DNA from: Amia ocellicauda | Lineage: Eukaryota > Chordata > Actinopteri > Amiiformes > Amiidae | NCBI RefSeq assembly: GCF_036373705.1 | Contig: NC_089858.1 | Location: 12,328,001 to 12,392,000, forward strand | Length of the DNA stretch: 64,000 bases | Direction of reading: 5' to 3' | In this document: positions 23,723 to 37,300 of the stretch, piece by piece | How the letters are laid out: every line of letters starts with the position of its first letter | Position numbering within the stretch: position 1 is the stretch's first letter | Made by a program: the position numbers and the translations under genes | The notes under the pieces: model-generated | What the model saw: only the letters and a program-made list of their open reading frames with translations | The model's database searches: none | What the model was told of the DNA's origin: nothing

Positions 23723-26700
23723 TATTATTATTATTTTTATTTCTTGGCAGACGCCCTTACCTAGGACAACTTACAACATAAGTGCAAAAATAAAGTTAGG
23801 TAAAGGCATCAATCATTACAAATTCAATTTACATAAAACAGCAATTCAAAATATAAAATACATTTTACAACTTCCAATTTACAAAGGCAAGTGCAAGTGA
23901 GGTCCTACATCCTGGACGGTAAAAGCTAAGTGCTGTCAAGATGTAGAGTCACAGTCAAGGTCTACGGGAAAGGGAGCAGGGGGGAAACAAATTGAAAACA
24001 CAAGAAGCATAACAAAACTGTGAAGTGCTATATAGCGGGGATAAAAGGACTAATATTACAAGTACTGTCTGAAAAGATGCGTCTTGAGTAAGCGCCGGAA
24101 TGAGGTCAAGGACGTTTTGACTTTGGTGGGAAGGTCGTTCCACCATTTAGGGGCCAGGGATGAGGAGGAGCGGCTCTGGAGGAAGGAGAGTGGAGAGGAG
24201 GCAGAGTTAGCCTTCTGGCACTGGAGGAGCAGTGTTCTGGAGGGGATGTATGGAGAGACGAGTGACTGAAGGTAGCTTGGTGCCGTGTGGTCGAGACAGC
24301 GGTAGGTGAGGGTCAATGTCTTGAACTGAATGCGTGCTGCTATCGGGAGCCAGTGGAGGGAGTGGAGCAGTGGAGTAGCGTGTGCGAATTGGGGCAGAGA
24401 GAATACCAGACGAGCCGCAGAGTTCTGGATGAGCTGGAGCGGTGGGTAGTAGTTGCAGGCAGGCCGGCCAGGAGGGAGTTGCAGTAGTCCAGACGGGAGA
24501 GGACCAGTGACTAGACGAGCAGCTGAGTCGAGTAGTCGGTGAGGAAGGGTCGGATTCGGCGTATGTTGCTCAGGAAGAATCTACAGGTGCGTGTCAGCAT
24601 GGTGATGTGCTGGGTGTAGGAGAGCGCAGGATAGAGGGTGACTCCTAGATTTTTAGTGGAAGAAGAAGGAGAGAGTGTGGTGGATTCCAAGGGGATCGAG
24701 ATGGGGAGGTCAGCAGAAGGTGAGGAAGAGTGGGGAAAGAACAGGAGATCCGATTTGGAGAGGTTGAGCTTGACGTGGTGTGAGTACATCCAGGCGGAAA
24801 TAGCAGACAAGCAGGAAGAGATGCGAGAGGGGATGAGAGGGTCGGAAGAGGGAAAAGACAGGAAGATCTGGGCATCATCAGCGTAGAAGTGGTAGGAGAA
24901 ACCATGGGATGCAATGAGGGGGCCCAGGGAGCGAGTGTAGAGAGAGAACAGGAGGGAGCCCAGGACGGAGCCTTGGGGAATGCCTGTGAGGAGAGGTTGG
25001 GGGGGTGGATGAGGAACCTCACCATGTCACTTGGTAGGACCAGTCGCTGAGGTAGGAGGAGAACCAGGTGAGAGCAGTCCCAGAGATTCCAAGGTCAGTG
25101 AGGCAGGATAGGTCAAATGTCAAATGCTGCGGAGAGGTCAAGGAGGATGAGGACGGAGGAGAGGGAGGCCACCCGAGCACAGCTGAGGGAGTCAGTGACT
25201 GCCAGCAGAGCCATCTCGGTGGAGTGAGCTGTGCGGAAGCCGGATTGCAGAGGATCCAGGAGTGAGTGTTGGGACAGAAAGTCAGAGAGCTGATGGTGGA
25301 CCACCCGCTCAAGTCTTTGAGAGGAAGGGGAGTAGGGAGACAGGGATGTAGTTCTGATGAGAGGTGGTGTTAAGTGTTGGTTTCTTGAGCAGTGGGATGA
25401 CAGCAGCTTGTTTAAATGCAGAGGGGAAACAGCCAGGGAGGAGTGAGGAGTTGAGGAGGGAGGAGATGAAGGGGAGAAGATCAGGAGCGGTCTCTTGGAA
25501 GAGGTGAGAAGGGAGAGGGTCCAGGGCACATGTTGTAGGTTTGTGACGTAGGAGGAGAGCAGAAACTTCAGCATCTGAGAGAGGTGAGAATGAAGGAAGC
25601 TTGATTGATGGGAGAGGAGGGTGGAGAATCGAAGAGCCTGTGGATGTCTGCAATCTTGGAGGAGAAGATGAGGGAGGAGGGGGAGGGGGGGCAAGGAGGG
25701 AGGAGAAGGTGGAGTAGAGTTTTCCGAGGGCTGTTGACAGTGGATTCGAAGAGTGATTGGAAGTAAGACTTGTTGGCTGAGGTGAGTGAGGAGGAGAATG
25801 TAGACAGTAGAGAGCGGTAGACTTCGAGGGCAGCTGGGAGTTTGGTCGTTTTCCACTTTTGTTCGGCGGCATGCAGACTAGTTCTGGTTGAGCAGAGAAC
25901 AGCAGAAAGCCAAGGCTGAGGAGGGGAGGGACGGGCAGGACGAGACGTGAGAGGGCAGAGAGAGTCAAGGGAGGAGGTGAGGGAGGAGAACAAAGAGGAG
26001 GTAGCACAGTTAACAGATAGATGGGGAAAACAGTCAATGGAAGGTAAGAGGGTGAGGGCAGTGGAGGCAAGGGTGGAGGGGGAGACAGAGCGGAGATTAC
26101 GGCAGAAGGTGACAGAGGGAGTGGGTGGAGTGGGGAGGGTGGGGAGGGAAAGGGAGAAGGAAATTTAGTGGTGGTCCATGGGTGTCACGGAGAGTGTTGA
26201 AGGGGAGCAGCCTGTAGAGAAGATGAGGTCAAGCTGGTGGCCTGCCCTATGAGTGGGGGGAGACGGGGAGAGAAAGAAGTTAAAAGAGTGAAGGAGACGA
26301 AGAAGTCCGGCACAGTGGAAAGGGTTGGAGAGGTGGATGTTGAAGTATCCCAGGAGGATGGTAGGTGAGGACAGCGAGGGGAGGGAGGAGAGAAGAAAGT
26401 CGAGTTCATCCAGGAAGGAGGTGAATGGACCAGGAGGACGGAAGAGAACTAGAATGAAGAGGTGAGAGGGAGAGGTGATTTCCACTGCATGGAATTCAAA
26501 GCTGTGGGTCGTGATAGCGGAGAGAAAGGCGGGGACAGAGAAGAGGAGAGAAGGGGAGAGCAGGAGCCCTGTTCCTCCTCCCCACCCGGTAAGACGAGTG
26601 GAGTGGGACAGGACGAACAGAGAGGATAAGGCAGCAGGGGTGGTAGAGTTGTCCGGGGAGATCCATGTCTCGGTGAGAGCGAGGAAATCCAGAGACTGGT

Positions 26701-27050
26701 GGGAGGCAAAGGGGGAGATGAAATCTGCCTTGTTGGAAGCTGAGTGGCAGTTCCACAGGCCCCCAGAGAGTGGAATAGAGGGGAGGGAGGAGGAGGGGAG
26801 GCAGAGAGATGAGGTTGGAGGGATTAGGGAAGCAATGGCGCACAGCTGCATGCCGAAAAGACGGAGAGCAGGACAGGAATCGGAGAGATCGTCATGGTTG
26901 CCTGTTGTTGCTGTGCGGCGTCTCCTCGCAGTCTTCTCCTCGCTGGAGTCCCCGCAGCTAGAGTCCCTGCCCTTTGGAAGGGGGGCACTGAAGGCTGCTG
27001 GCGCAGAGGTGTGGGGGGCAGTTAAATACGACACCTGTAACTAATTAGGA
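23723..27050 (-). mobile_element. L2-type non-LTR retrotransposon, near full length, decayed
   Basis: The 3' end carries (TTA)n then GGCAGACGCCCTTACC. Going upstream on the - strand come a C-terminal domain (TYRCLDHTAPSYLQSL...WNDLP..V), the reverse transcriptase core (ADDAQIFL near 24865-24890, KNLGVTL, ILLDLSAAFD at ~25115-25145, GISGTALTWFSSYLSD) and an APE-type endonuclease (LALTETWISP at ~26650; GHQLDLIFS; MDHH). The style of these motifs matches the L2/CR1 group in fish. The 5' boundary near 27050 is estimated. A truncated sibling lies at 11050-11450. Confidence 0.87.
24056..27034 (-). pseudogene. L2-type ORF2 (endonuclease/reverse transcriptase), frameshifted
   Basis: The coding sequence is spread over several - strand frames: 26165-27034 (endonuclease), 25309-26070, 25113-25856, 25019-25312, 24645-25025, 24511-24810 and 24056-24316 (reverse transcriptase and C-terminus). 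The frame changes repeatedly, so there are several frameshifts. In the endonuclease the usual GDFN motif reads GYFN, replacing an active-site Asp. An enzyme of this type nicks target DNA and copies the LINE RNA onto it. This copy is inactive. Confidence 0.85.
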
Positions 27051-27529
27051 CAGTGCACACCTGTGTTGCGTTGAATTACACAAGGCTGGTCAGGATGGCC
27101 CTCCCTCCCACGCAGGACTGCTAATAGCACAATTAATGGCCGCTTATTATCTGAATACAGACAAAGACAGTGCCAGACACACGCAGTTACACTGAACAAT
27201 AGCTGGTAGTAATATTAAACAAATGCTAAATAATCACAGCCTACAGTATAACGCTTCGGATTACAGACAGGGTGTGTCGAATGTGCTAAGTAACTTGCTA
27301 AATTCACTAACAAACAGTCGCTGCTCTTACTACAAAACAGGTGCAAGATATAAACAATCAATGTACTCTTAACTAAACTAGGAAATGTGAGAGAAAAAGC
27401 GATACTTAGCTGCGGCGACTTCTCAGCTGGCTTGCCCGAGAGTCCAGTGGCAGGACAAACATAGCAGAGGGCACACATTAGGACACGCAGTGTGACTGAC
27501 ACACCTGGGAGAGTGCAGGACATGCAGCA
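27051..27529. other. Flank of the LINE, possibly its 5' UTR
   Basis: No gene seen; the 5' limit of the LINE could lie here. Confidence 0.3.
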
Positions 27530-27690
27530 GTGTAAAAATGTGTCACATAGGAGAAGAAAAAGTGTCACACAGTAGGAGGAAAAGTGTCATACAGGATTAA
27601 CAGTGTCATACAAGAACTTGAAGTGTCATACAGAAGCAATAACATTTCATGAAGGACTAACAAAGTGTCATAGAGGACTGAAAAAGTATC
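27530..27690. repeat. Degenerate AAGTGTCATACAGGA repeat
   Basis: Six or more diverged copies of a short unit around AGTGTCATACAG(G)A, with spacing of about 20-28 bases. Confidence 0.6.
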
Positions 27691-28593
27691 CTTCAAGAGC
27701 TCTGAGAGACCAGAGACCCAAGACACCTGCTCCCCTTGCAACGCCTCGACTGTGTCCCTCCATCTGTGCCTTTCCATTATCTGCGTCCCTCACTGCTGCC
27801 CCATTTCTGCCACTTTTCGCAGCCCCATCTGTGCCCCTACTCGCCACCTACAATATATATTATGATGCTTATATTAGTTTTCCTAGAAAATGTAGAAGGA
27901 AGATGTTTAATTCTATATTGTTGCTTATACTTTTGGGGGACACCATTCTACATTTTGTAGAGAATATAGATAGGATGTTTATGGGTAGTCAATTATATTG
28001 TTAATAATTGAGTTACTGTCAAACTACTGTTAGTCAAACTAATTCTACAACAATTCACCTTGTCGCATTCAAATTACATCACCTTTTACTATTGATTGAC
28101 TGGCCTCTACTATGAATACAAATACATACATCCTCCTTGAAAAAAATCTATAAGGAGAGTCTCCCACACCGGTTTTGGTTTATTTTATTCCACCAATACT
28201 ATTAATATTGTTTTGTGGTGAAGCAGGTAGTCAACTTGACTTTTCTCACAACTTTGTTTAAATAATGATACGACCTAATATTGCTTCTATAAAATCAAAC
28301 CTCATTTGATAATGTTGCAAGCAACAAAGTTGCTCAAAAATGTATGTAATTTCTACAACAAAAAAATGCCCTTTATGTCCCCTCAGCTTTAGTCGGTTTT
28401 TGGTAGGTTATTTGCTGCCACCTCCAGGTGAATGGAAGGAAACGTGTAGATGCACCAGTATTAAACACGTCTTTACTACTGTAACAGACTGTTCATACTC
28501 TTGGGCCACAATAACCAAAGATAATGTGTTTAACCACTTATAAGGAATAAGAAAACAGAAAAAACTCGTAATCTCAGTTTGAGTTTACCAAGC

Positions 28594-28662
<69 letters not shown>

Positions 28663-31120
28663 AAATATAGTGTAAAAATAAAGACATTCAGAAAACATTT
28701 AAAGTTTTACAATGCGAAAAGCGAGTCAGCAGAAAAATGCACTTTCATTTCACAGAATTCGGTGAGAGTACAGCCAGCAAGTGTGTCAATACATTTTGGG
28801 GGAATTAGACGAGACAAAGTGCTTAGTGTGTGTATTGGTGGGTAATGTTATCTCTCAGAAATAATCAATAATCGTTCCTCATTCTCAAAACATGTTGATA
28901 CTGAATAATAATAGTTTGTGATTTTTTTAAGAGGATAAACAGCTGGAATGTTGTTGTTTTGCCTTTGAAAATCACTAGTGTTTAGAACTACGATAGCGTT
29001 TTGTCTATACAATCTCTCCCAATAGTTGTATTTGATCTCTAATCTAAATGGCAGAACATAATTACTACTGTAAGGACATGACTATGTCATTAATATAATG
29101 GAGTCACAATGATCAGTACCAAAAAAGCATCAGTGTGTTTTAGTTTTTCTTTGTTCAAGTGAGTATCTATTGTAATTTTGTCACCCATTCAGTCTTTTAT
29201 AAAACCACTTAAAACAATTATGATTATTATAGTAATAATAATAAGCATCAAAATAATGGGTGTTTGTATGATCCTCTCCCAAAACATGGGAGATGAACAA
29301 TCTGTCTGACATGTACAAATGTTCATTTTAATGATATCAACCTCAGGAACCTTAAAAATGACACAGAATAGCCAAAGAATGTCAATCCTCAAAGTAATTT
29401 ACCTCAGGACCAGTTCATCCTAACCTCATTCACAAAGCTTTAACCCGTGGTTATTTAACATCCAAGCAGAATCGGTTTTAATTAGACCTAAAAGGTCAGA
29501 AGGAGTCTTAACTCCAGGTCCTGGTTGTACCACACTTACAGGCTGCTGTTTTACCTGGATTTCCAGAATTAGTTTAAATTAAAAATCTAAATTTTAAAAC
29601 TTTTACCGGTGTTATTGGATCTGTCTGAGGTCTGTATCAAATCAAAACATCAGAACCTACAGATCCAGGGCAAAATACAAACCAAGTTTTTGAGGGCAGA
29701 TTGCCAACAGGTAGAAACAAGACACCTCTGGCAAAAAACAACTGTCATCACCTACTGAGTTTTTCACTTACAAAGGACAGATAAGATGAGGTTAATTGTT
29801 AACCCAGGGCTATAACAAGGTGTTGATATTACAAATATTTTTGACTTACAGGTTATATCAAAAATCTGGCTGGTCTGTGGCCAACTGGGGCCCGAGTTTG
29901 GACCCCTTTCCTGCTGGTTACACAGATCCTCACTTAGCTGTAGTCTTGGACTACTCCACCTAAAATACCACTGATTAGCCAAAGGACTAATCTGGGTCTG
30001 TGAAACCAGCACTACAAATTTACCAATTTTGAACTTTCATTAAATTATTACAGAATAAAAAAACACTACAGTTACAGTTGAAGCTTAACGAATGAGGTTC
30101 TGAAGAAAGTCATTTTCTTTAAAACAAAATATATATATATAGTTGGCTAATACTGCAATATTACAACTGAAGAGAGGTTGTAACATAAAATAAATAAATA
30201 AATATGGAAGTATAAAAGTTTACATAATGTACTGCCTTATTCTTCCTTGACAAAGTTACACCATTTTGATTTCTAAAACTGTAGTGTCCTCTAGAGTACA
30301 GTCATATATATGCCATAGGAAATACAGCATATTATCAATAATTCAATTCTATAAGAATATGATTTTGGACATTTTAAGATATTTCCTGAACACCAGCAAG
30401 AGTCCTATTGCACCAGATATACTAACAAGGCACCAGATTCGTTATTCTAGGTTCATGGGTTAATAAAGGACTAAAGAAAAAATAATTGGGTGACCTACAG
30501 AATGATCCCTTTACTTATGTACATATGTATATACATACTTATAGCATACACACAAACATCAGTGTCCAATTAAATGTGGGCATGGACAAAATATAAATGT
30601 GTCCTTATTGGCCAATGAACATGATACTGTAATAAGCTGGTGTACTGTGGGAAGACTTTAGACTATACTTGAAATGGTACAGTACTTTCAAAACATGTAG
30701 ATATTGTATAGCTATTAAATAACTAGCCATCATCGCTGACTTGAAGCAGGAATATACTGACCTTCTAAGGAAGCAGAAGAAATGGGGACATTTAGTGAGG
30801 TAACTCTGTAGATCGGCCCCACATTTGTGCAATGCGCTGCCGTTCTCAGTGGGTCTACTTTTGATAATTATTATTATTTGTTTAAGCACATATCCATGGA
30901 ACATGGTTAAAGACAATCATTTCACATTCTGAATAAGCCCAACAGCTAAATGACCTGACCGGGGGCATCATACAATACGCTCTGTGTTAGTTTCTTGGAA
31001 ATTAAAACAAAAATTAAAAACAAAAAAGGTTTGCAAACAAGTACGCATATGTGTGTTTAACTTTCTTTGTACGTGGCTGTGTGTGGGTGTGTTGGCGGGG
31101 ACTGTGTGCATGCTCGATGG
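27691..31120. other. Intergenic sequence downstream of fbxw2, with (TA)n
   Basis: A (TA)n run lies at about 28598-28660 and a (ATT)n-like stretch at 29220-29250. No protein family is recognised in any short frame here. Confidence 0.4.
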
Positions 31121-31130
31121 CTTGTCTTAA

Positions 31131-31138
31131 TTTTATTC
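31131..31138 (-). terminator. Candidate polyadenylation signal of fbxw2
   Basis: AGAATAAAAT on the - strand, about 170 bases after the fbxw2 stop. A longer 3' UTR is possible. Confidence 0.35.
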
Positions 31139-31310
31139 TTTCTAAAAGCACGATGTGTCTGTGTGTGGGGGGAGGGGGGGGCAGGGTGATTTCTTCAGGT
31201 GAGAAACTTTGGTTCATGCAATGTCTGACTTCATGGCCACGGATTTAAATAAGCAGCACCAGTTACATAATGTCCAGTGGGAGAAGGTGGGAAGGAGGGG
31301 GTTCAAGCTC

Positions 31311-34300
31311 TTATCCATTCTCTTTCCAGAGAACCAAATGGATACTATGGTCTGGCATGCTTGTGGCAAACACCAGGCCGGAGTCATTCTTGCCATCCAG
31401 TCCATTCAGCCAGGCGGTCACTCCAGGCAGGAAGCTGGAGCCCCTCTTGGACTTCCTGTAGGCAGGCAAAGGCCAGCGACCAGTTATCGTTTCTGTCCTC
31501 AGGTCCATAATATACAAATAACGGTTGTCAAACAAAAGAGCGAACACTTCTCCAAAACTCAGTAGCGAGAGGTTAGCAGAGTCCTGTGTTTTGATAACCC
31601 TGAAAAGAGAACAAGACCAAGTAAGACACAGAAAAAAGAGAAGGGGGTGGGGTGTAGGCATTAAATTAATGATTTACTTTAGGTGGGAGGGTGTGTTATT
31701 TTCCTAACTGAGCTGTTGCTGACGACTCACGTTCTGCTTGCAAAAAACACTCTGCTGTGTTGGAACCTCAATCACAACATGACTCCAAGCAGGCTTTGAT
31801 CACAGGAGTGTCACTGTGCGTCCTAGATCAGCGGTTCACAGACACACTTCCGCAGCACACTGGGTGCTGGTCTGCAGCGTCTTTTCATCACATTAATCTC
31901 AAATCCACATGAAAAAAACAATCCATCCAAATATTCAGAAAATAATTAAAAATGCTTCAAGTGTTCTTTATTTATTGGCATTTCTTTCCCCCCCACTTTA
32001 TACAAGTGCACACATGTAGTTCTTAAATGCAATAAAATGTATATTGGCTGTGTAGTTCATATTGTGATGTTCTGCGAAACCTCAAAATAGCTGGGCCACC
32101 GTGGTTAACAGACTGGGAACCACTACTCTAAAAGGCACTTTCCTGACACCAGACTTTCCACAAAATACTGAACCTCCAAAAACTGAGAAAGAGAATTATC
32201 AGAATAAAACCAAGCTGAACGCTTAACTTCTATCCAAATAAATATAACTTTTCTCACAAGTTCATATCCCACACTGAGTGGCAAAATTACAATTCTGTCA
32301 GACCTAGATTGTGGCCAAGCATGGATGGGGCCGAGTGGCATCCACATGCATTACATGCATCCTTCACACCTTACATTCAATAAGAACTGCTCGGGAAAAA
32401 GGAGTCAACTCAACCTGGGCCATGGGAACCCAAAGGGTCTACCTGAAATCAGTTCTTGACTCAGGCTTTGTAGCCTGAGTATTATTTTGTTGGTTTGTTT
32501 GTTTATTGGTATCTATTGTCTGAAACAATTAAGTGATATTCTAAAATACCAGAGCAATAACATTTACCTGCAAGTAATCCTCTCTCACATGCAGTACTTG
32601 ATCATTTTGGGTCACAAACCTTGGCATTTTCCATATTTTTTGACAGACTTATATCACAGATCTACCTGAACCAGGGGAAGAACAGAAAAGCATATCGGAG
32701 AACAAACAATCCCACTGTGCCCAACGAAGGTGAAAGAACCTCATTATGACTGAATCTGTAAGGGCTCATATTAGGAGTCTATTCATGATTGAATCATGTC
32801 CGACAAGCCACATCAAGAGTTAACAGAATTAAGTCTGTATGCATGACATATTTCATAAGTGTTAGAAGCAAATAAGTGTTATTTCAGTATTTATACAGTA
32901 TGACCACACAATCAATACTTGTGTCAAATGAAACGCAAGGTATGTCATTCTTTTCTTTTAAAGAAAGTGATGAATACACAATGCTGGAAAAGATTGGATT
33001 GTGCTCTCTTCTACTGCATTGGTGTACGATGACATAAAACATCGCAATAGCAAAGGATTACAACACGCACAAATCATTTGTTTTCGGTTTTATTTAATCT
33101 CTATCTCAAACATCTCTCATCCAACACTGCCTCTCATGATCTACAGTTTTTTTTTTTTTTTTTTTGGTAGGAATATTTGCTGTTGGTCTCTGTCTATGGG
33201 AATTGAAGAGGTGTAAAAGTCTTACCGTTCGGAAATATGTGACCACGTCAACAACGTTCCAGGGGCAGGCTTACTATTGTAGAAACAGACGAAATTAGTA
33301 CACAAGGCCTGCACCCAAACACTAGAACACAGTTCTTCATCAACAAACAGAGGGGTTACATCCTGGGAGGGCTGCTTCTGCTGACTGCCTTCATAAATGC
33401 TGGTAGCTTTGTGAAACCAAAAGTACCAACTGAAAAAAGCAAAGGAGCAAAGCAAAAAAAAAAAAAATTCAAAAAAAAAATCTAATTACAAAATCCTTTT
33501 GGGTGACATATCTTCCCACCTTCTTCAGCTGCTCTACATGTTTATTATTTTTTGGCACAGGCTTTAGGCATTTGAGGTGTATTCTTGTTAATATTCTGTA
33601 AATAATGTAATTACGTCGTCATAGTTAGCTTGAAATGTTATGGGGTCTATGAACCGACTGTGTATAACCTGCCAATGTGCATTTTGGCATTGCTGTTTTA
33701 AGGCCGGTCTTTGCAATGGTGACACACGCACAGCATTGTATATTCACCACTCCACACATGAGCTCAGCATAAACTGACTTGACACCCAACAATGCACTGA
33801 AAAAGACATAGGACACTTTCAGGTATTTGACTATGGCCAAGCCGTACGGAAACAAACAAAACAAAACAAAAAAGACAACTATAAATGGAAATCAGACCCC
33901 TTCCATCACCATACAAAGACTATTTCGCAGCCACCGAAATAACACCCCAACACAAAACGAAAAAAATCTTAATTCATGATCTGCTATTAATGAATTGCAG
34001 TGAAATAAATCAAATTAAAATGAAGCTGCACTTGAATCACTGTACAAGCATGAAAGTTACCCGAGAATTTCATAGCTGGCAAAGTCCCATTGATACAGGC
34101 CGAGGTCAGAGCTGCACACGATGTATCTGCCATCAAACTGGAGCCGCGGCTGCAGACACACACTGCGGTCCTCCGACACCGACAATGTCTTTAAACATTT
34201 GCAGTTTATCTCTCTCCCTATCGGCCAGACCTGTAGAAGGCGAAAAACCTTAGGAACAGCACCAAGCTTACGAATTCATAAAGAATCCATGGTTGTTTCA

Positions 34301-37300
34301 GAATTAGCAAAGATCCTTTATCTTTATTTATACTCTATTTAGTAGTAGTGTCTTTGGTATTGATGTTTCTTTTATTTTGAATTCAGGTTAATTCAACTGT
34401 AAAGGGAGATTACGGGTCAATACATTCAGTGCTCGGTCAGAATTGATTGTATTAAGTATTTAAGGCTCTTAACACACAACACTTTTTTTGTTTTTTTTAC
34501 AGCTTCTAAAACAGAGCCCTCTAGTGGGGCATGTGAGTCGTAGTCTGCAATTTTTTTAATGTGCATCCAAATCATAGTCATGTGGCACAATGTCTGTAGT
34601 TGTCCAAGGTAAAACCAGCTTACACTTACACACCCCCTTTGTGGGTCTAACGCCAATGAACAGCAAGACAATTTCAGACCGAGAGACTGCACACACCTTC
34701 ATAATGTGAATAACGTATACACAAGCTGGGTGATTTAATCAAAGTTGGTCGCCTCCAGATAAACTGAGCTTATTACTTGATCTCAAACTGCACTGAGGAT
34801 ACTAGGAGGGCAAGGGCAGCGAATTAACTCTCTACAAAACTACCAGCTTAGTTTGTTCCTGTGAGGAGATTGCCTCTTTAACAAATGTATCCCATAGGAT
34901 AAAAAAAAAATCTGTCATTTGTTAGAATGAACAATAATAATACGTTACCTTGATCTCATATTTGTCGGCACTTAATAAAATATAGTCTCCAGGACTATGC
35001 ATCAAAGACTCCACCTGACTTTTTTGCAAAATCACCTGAATTAGAAAAATAAACTTTGCTCTATTAAATGCAGTTAGCAAATTAATTGAATACAGACAGT
35101 TTACATCAAGACAATTTTTCAACTTGATTCATTTCCATTAAATTGTATATTAAAATATATAATACTAGAAAAAAAATCTGACTAATGGATATAACAAGAG
35201 CTATAATAAACAGCAATCTACAATCGCACAACTTTTTTTTTTTTTTTAAAGGAACATTTTAAATATTTAGGTTCCATTTAGGTCCAACAGGGCAGGTTTT
35301 TAAGCTCATACCTTGGTCACCCACTCTGTGTGCCCCGTGAGGGTGTTGAGACAGGTCCCAGCTGACAGAGCCCAAACTTTCACAGTAAAGTCCGCCGAAC
35401 CACTTACTAAAGTGTCAAGGTCATCGTTGTAGTCTATACTAAACACTGAACAAACGAAACACAGAGGGGGGGGGATGGTGGCGGGAGAGAAAAATCGGTT
35501 TTACAATAGTCACCCTGTATATATATTACAAATTACAAAAAGTTTTAGAACACCTCAATTTTTGCAGTTTTTATTGAAATGTACACAGTTTCATGTTTCA
35601 GTGTACTCTGAAATTAAAGCACAGAATGAATAAACAACTGGAGATAAAAATAAATCATGGAATCTTTTGTTTAACAAAATGTAACCCCTTAAACTGACAA
35701 ACACCTCTGGGCAACAAAACCATGGGTTTCTCTTTAATCCCATATGTACTCTTCATTGTTGTGTTGTTTGGCATGTGTTTGGTAGCCCATGAAAGCTGAG
35801 ACTCTAAGCTTCTAACACTGTGATGCATTCTCTGGTGTGAAAATTTTGACCCCCCCCACCCCCTTCTGAATTGTGGGGCAGGTGGGGGGATACTTGGTCT
35901 GAGTAGGAATACAAAATGTCAGAAAATATTGACAATGATGACGTTCTGGAACCAGACAGTCTACTGATCAAAACAAGACCATCCACTTTTTGGTAGAAGC
36001 AACAAACACCTGCAGAGAGCTCAAAATGTCAAGTTGGAAAACTCTGTTTACAGTGTACTGATACACAATTGGATCTGTAATTGAATCTGAGCTTCTCTGT
36101 GTTTGATAGAACATCAAATAATATATACTGGATTAATCGGTAGGTTGTTCTGCAAGCCTATTTGCAAAGAAATCCGATCGAAACTGAGTGATCTGTGATT
36201 GTCTGAACAAGCCCCCCCGCCGGAGCAGACCTGCGGGCCCTGAATGAAGGCGGGCGACACGGAAACTGTAAATTGGATGTGTTTGAAAAGAAATGCGCTG
36301 GTAGCCAAGAGAATAAGATTTCAAACGATGTGCGCATAGTAGGAATACATTGTAACTTTTATGCACAGGAGCTGCGTGTAACACTGCCAAATAATGCTTA
36401 AGAGGGTGTAGTAACAGTATATAACTCTGAAATTATTTTTCAGTTTTTGGTAACCTAAACTTCTTTTTTTAACCTCTGGCAGTTTACCACTTACCTTTGT
36501 ACAATTCACTGGACTTGAACTGCTTAAATTTCAATAAAATCTGGAAAAATGGGGGGTGTTCTATAACTTTTGACTGGTAGTATAGCTCAAAATGTATGGC
36601 GCTAACAGATTGCTGGCTATTGATGACTGAAAAGCTCTGGCAAATCTCCCTTACTAAATAATAAAGTACATTTCACTTCTTCATGAAAAGACCCCTGGTG
36701 GGATTCTATTGGAAGAGCAGATGGTCTAGAAAGCACCTCATGCTTCCAAAATGTTTCCTGATTATTCATTTAAAAGGGAGATCAAAACAAATTATTTAGT
36801 TTTGCAAATAAGTCTTCCAATCATTTAATCACAAATTAATTTTAATTACACCTCTGCTTTGGCTGACCTGTACCGTTTTTATGCTTTTTTGGTGTACAGT
36901 ACAAGGAAGGTTTGTGTACCTTACCTGCACCCGTGTGTCCCCGGAAGTGCTGAATTTTGGCACCTGAGCTCCACTCCCAGCAGGCTATGGTGTTGTCAAA
37001 GGACCCCGTCACCAGCTTCTGCTCGTCGAACTTCACCGCAGCGCATGTGTGTGTCTGGATGCCGTAGATACATTGGCCAGTGCAGACATCCCACAGTTTG
37101 GCGGAAAGGTCGTCAGAACCTGTGTCCACACATGATAGGAAACATGGTGATGGGAGTTATAGAAGTGGAGGAGGAGGATGACAACGACAAGGAAGCATAG
37201 AAGCAGTAGTTCCCCTGTATCTCATGATCTGGAGAAAAATCAGTAAATATGCAATTGGTAACAGCTGGTTAAAGCAATGTGATATGGTACCTGTGCAGAG

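Noticed and set aside
25947-27044. Glu/Arg-rich + strand frames
   Set aside because: Complement of the Ser/Pro-rich LINE coding region.
34426-34692. 88-codon - strand frame in an fbxw2 intron
   Set aside because: No matching splice phase or family resemblance; fbxw2 is complete without it.
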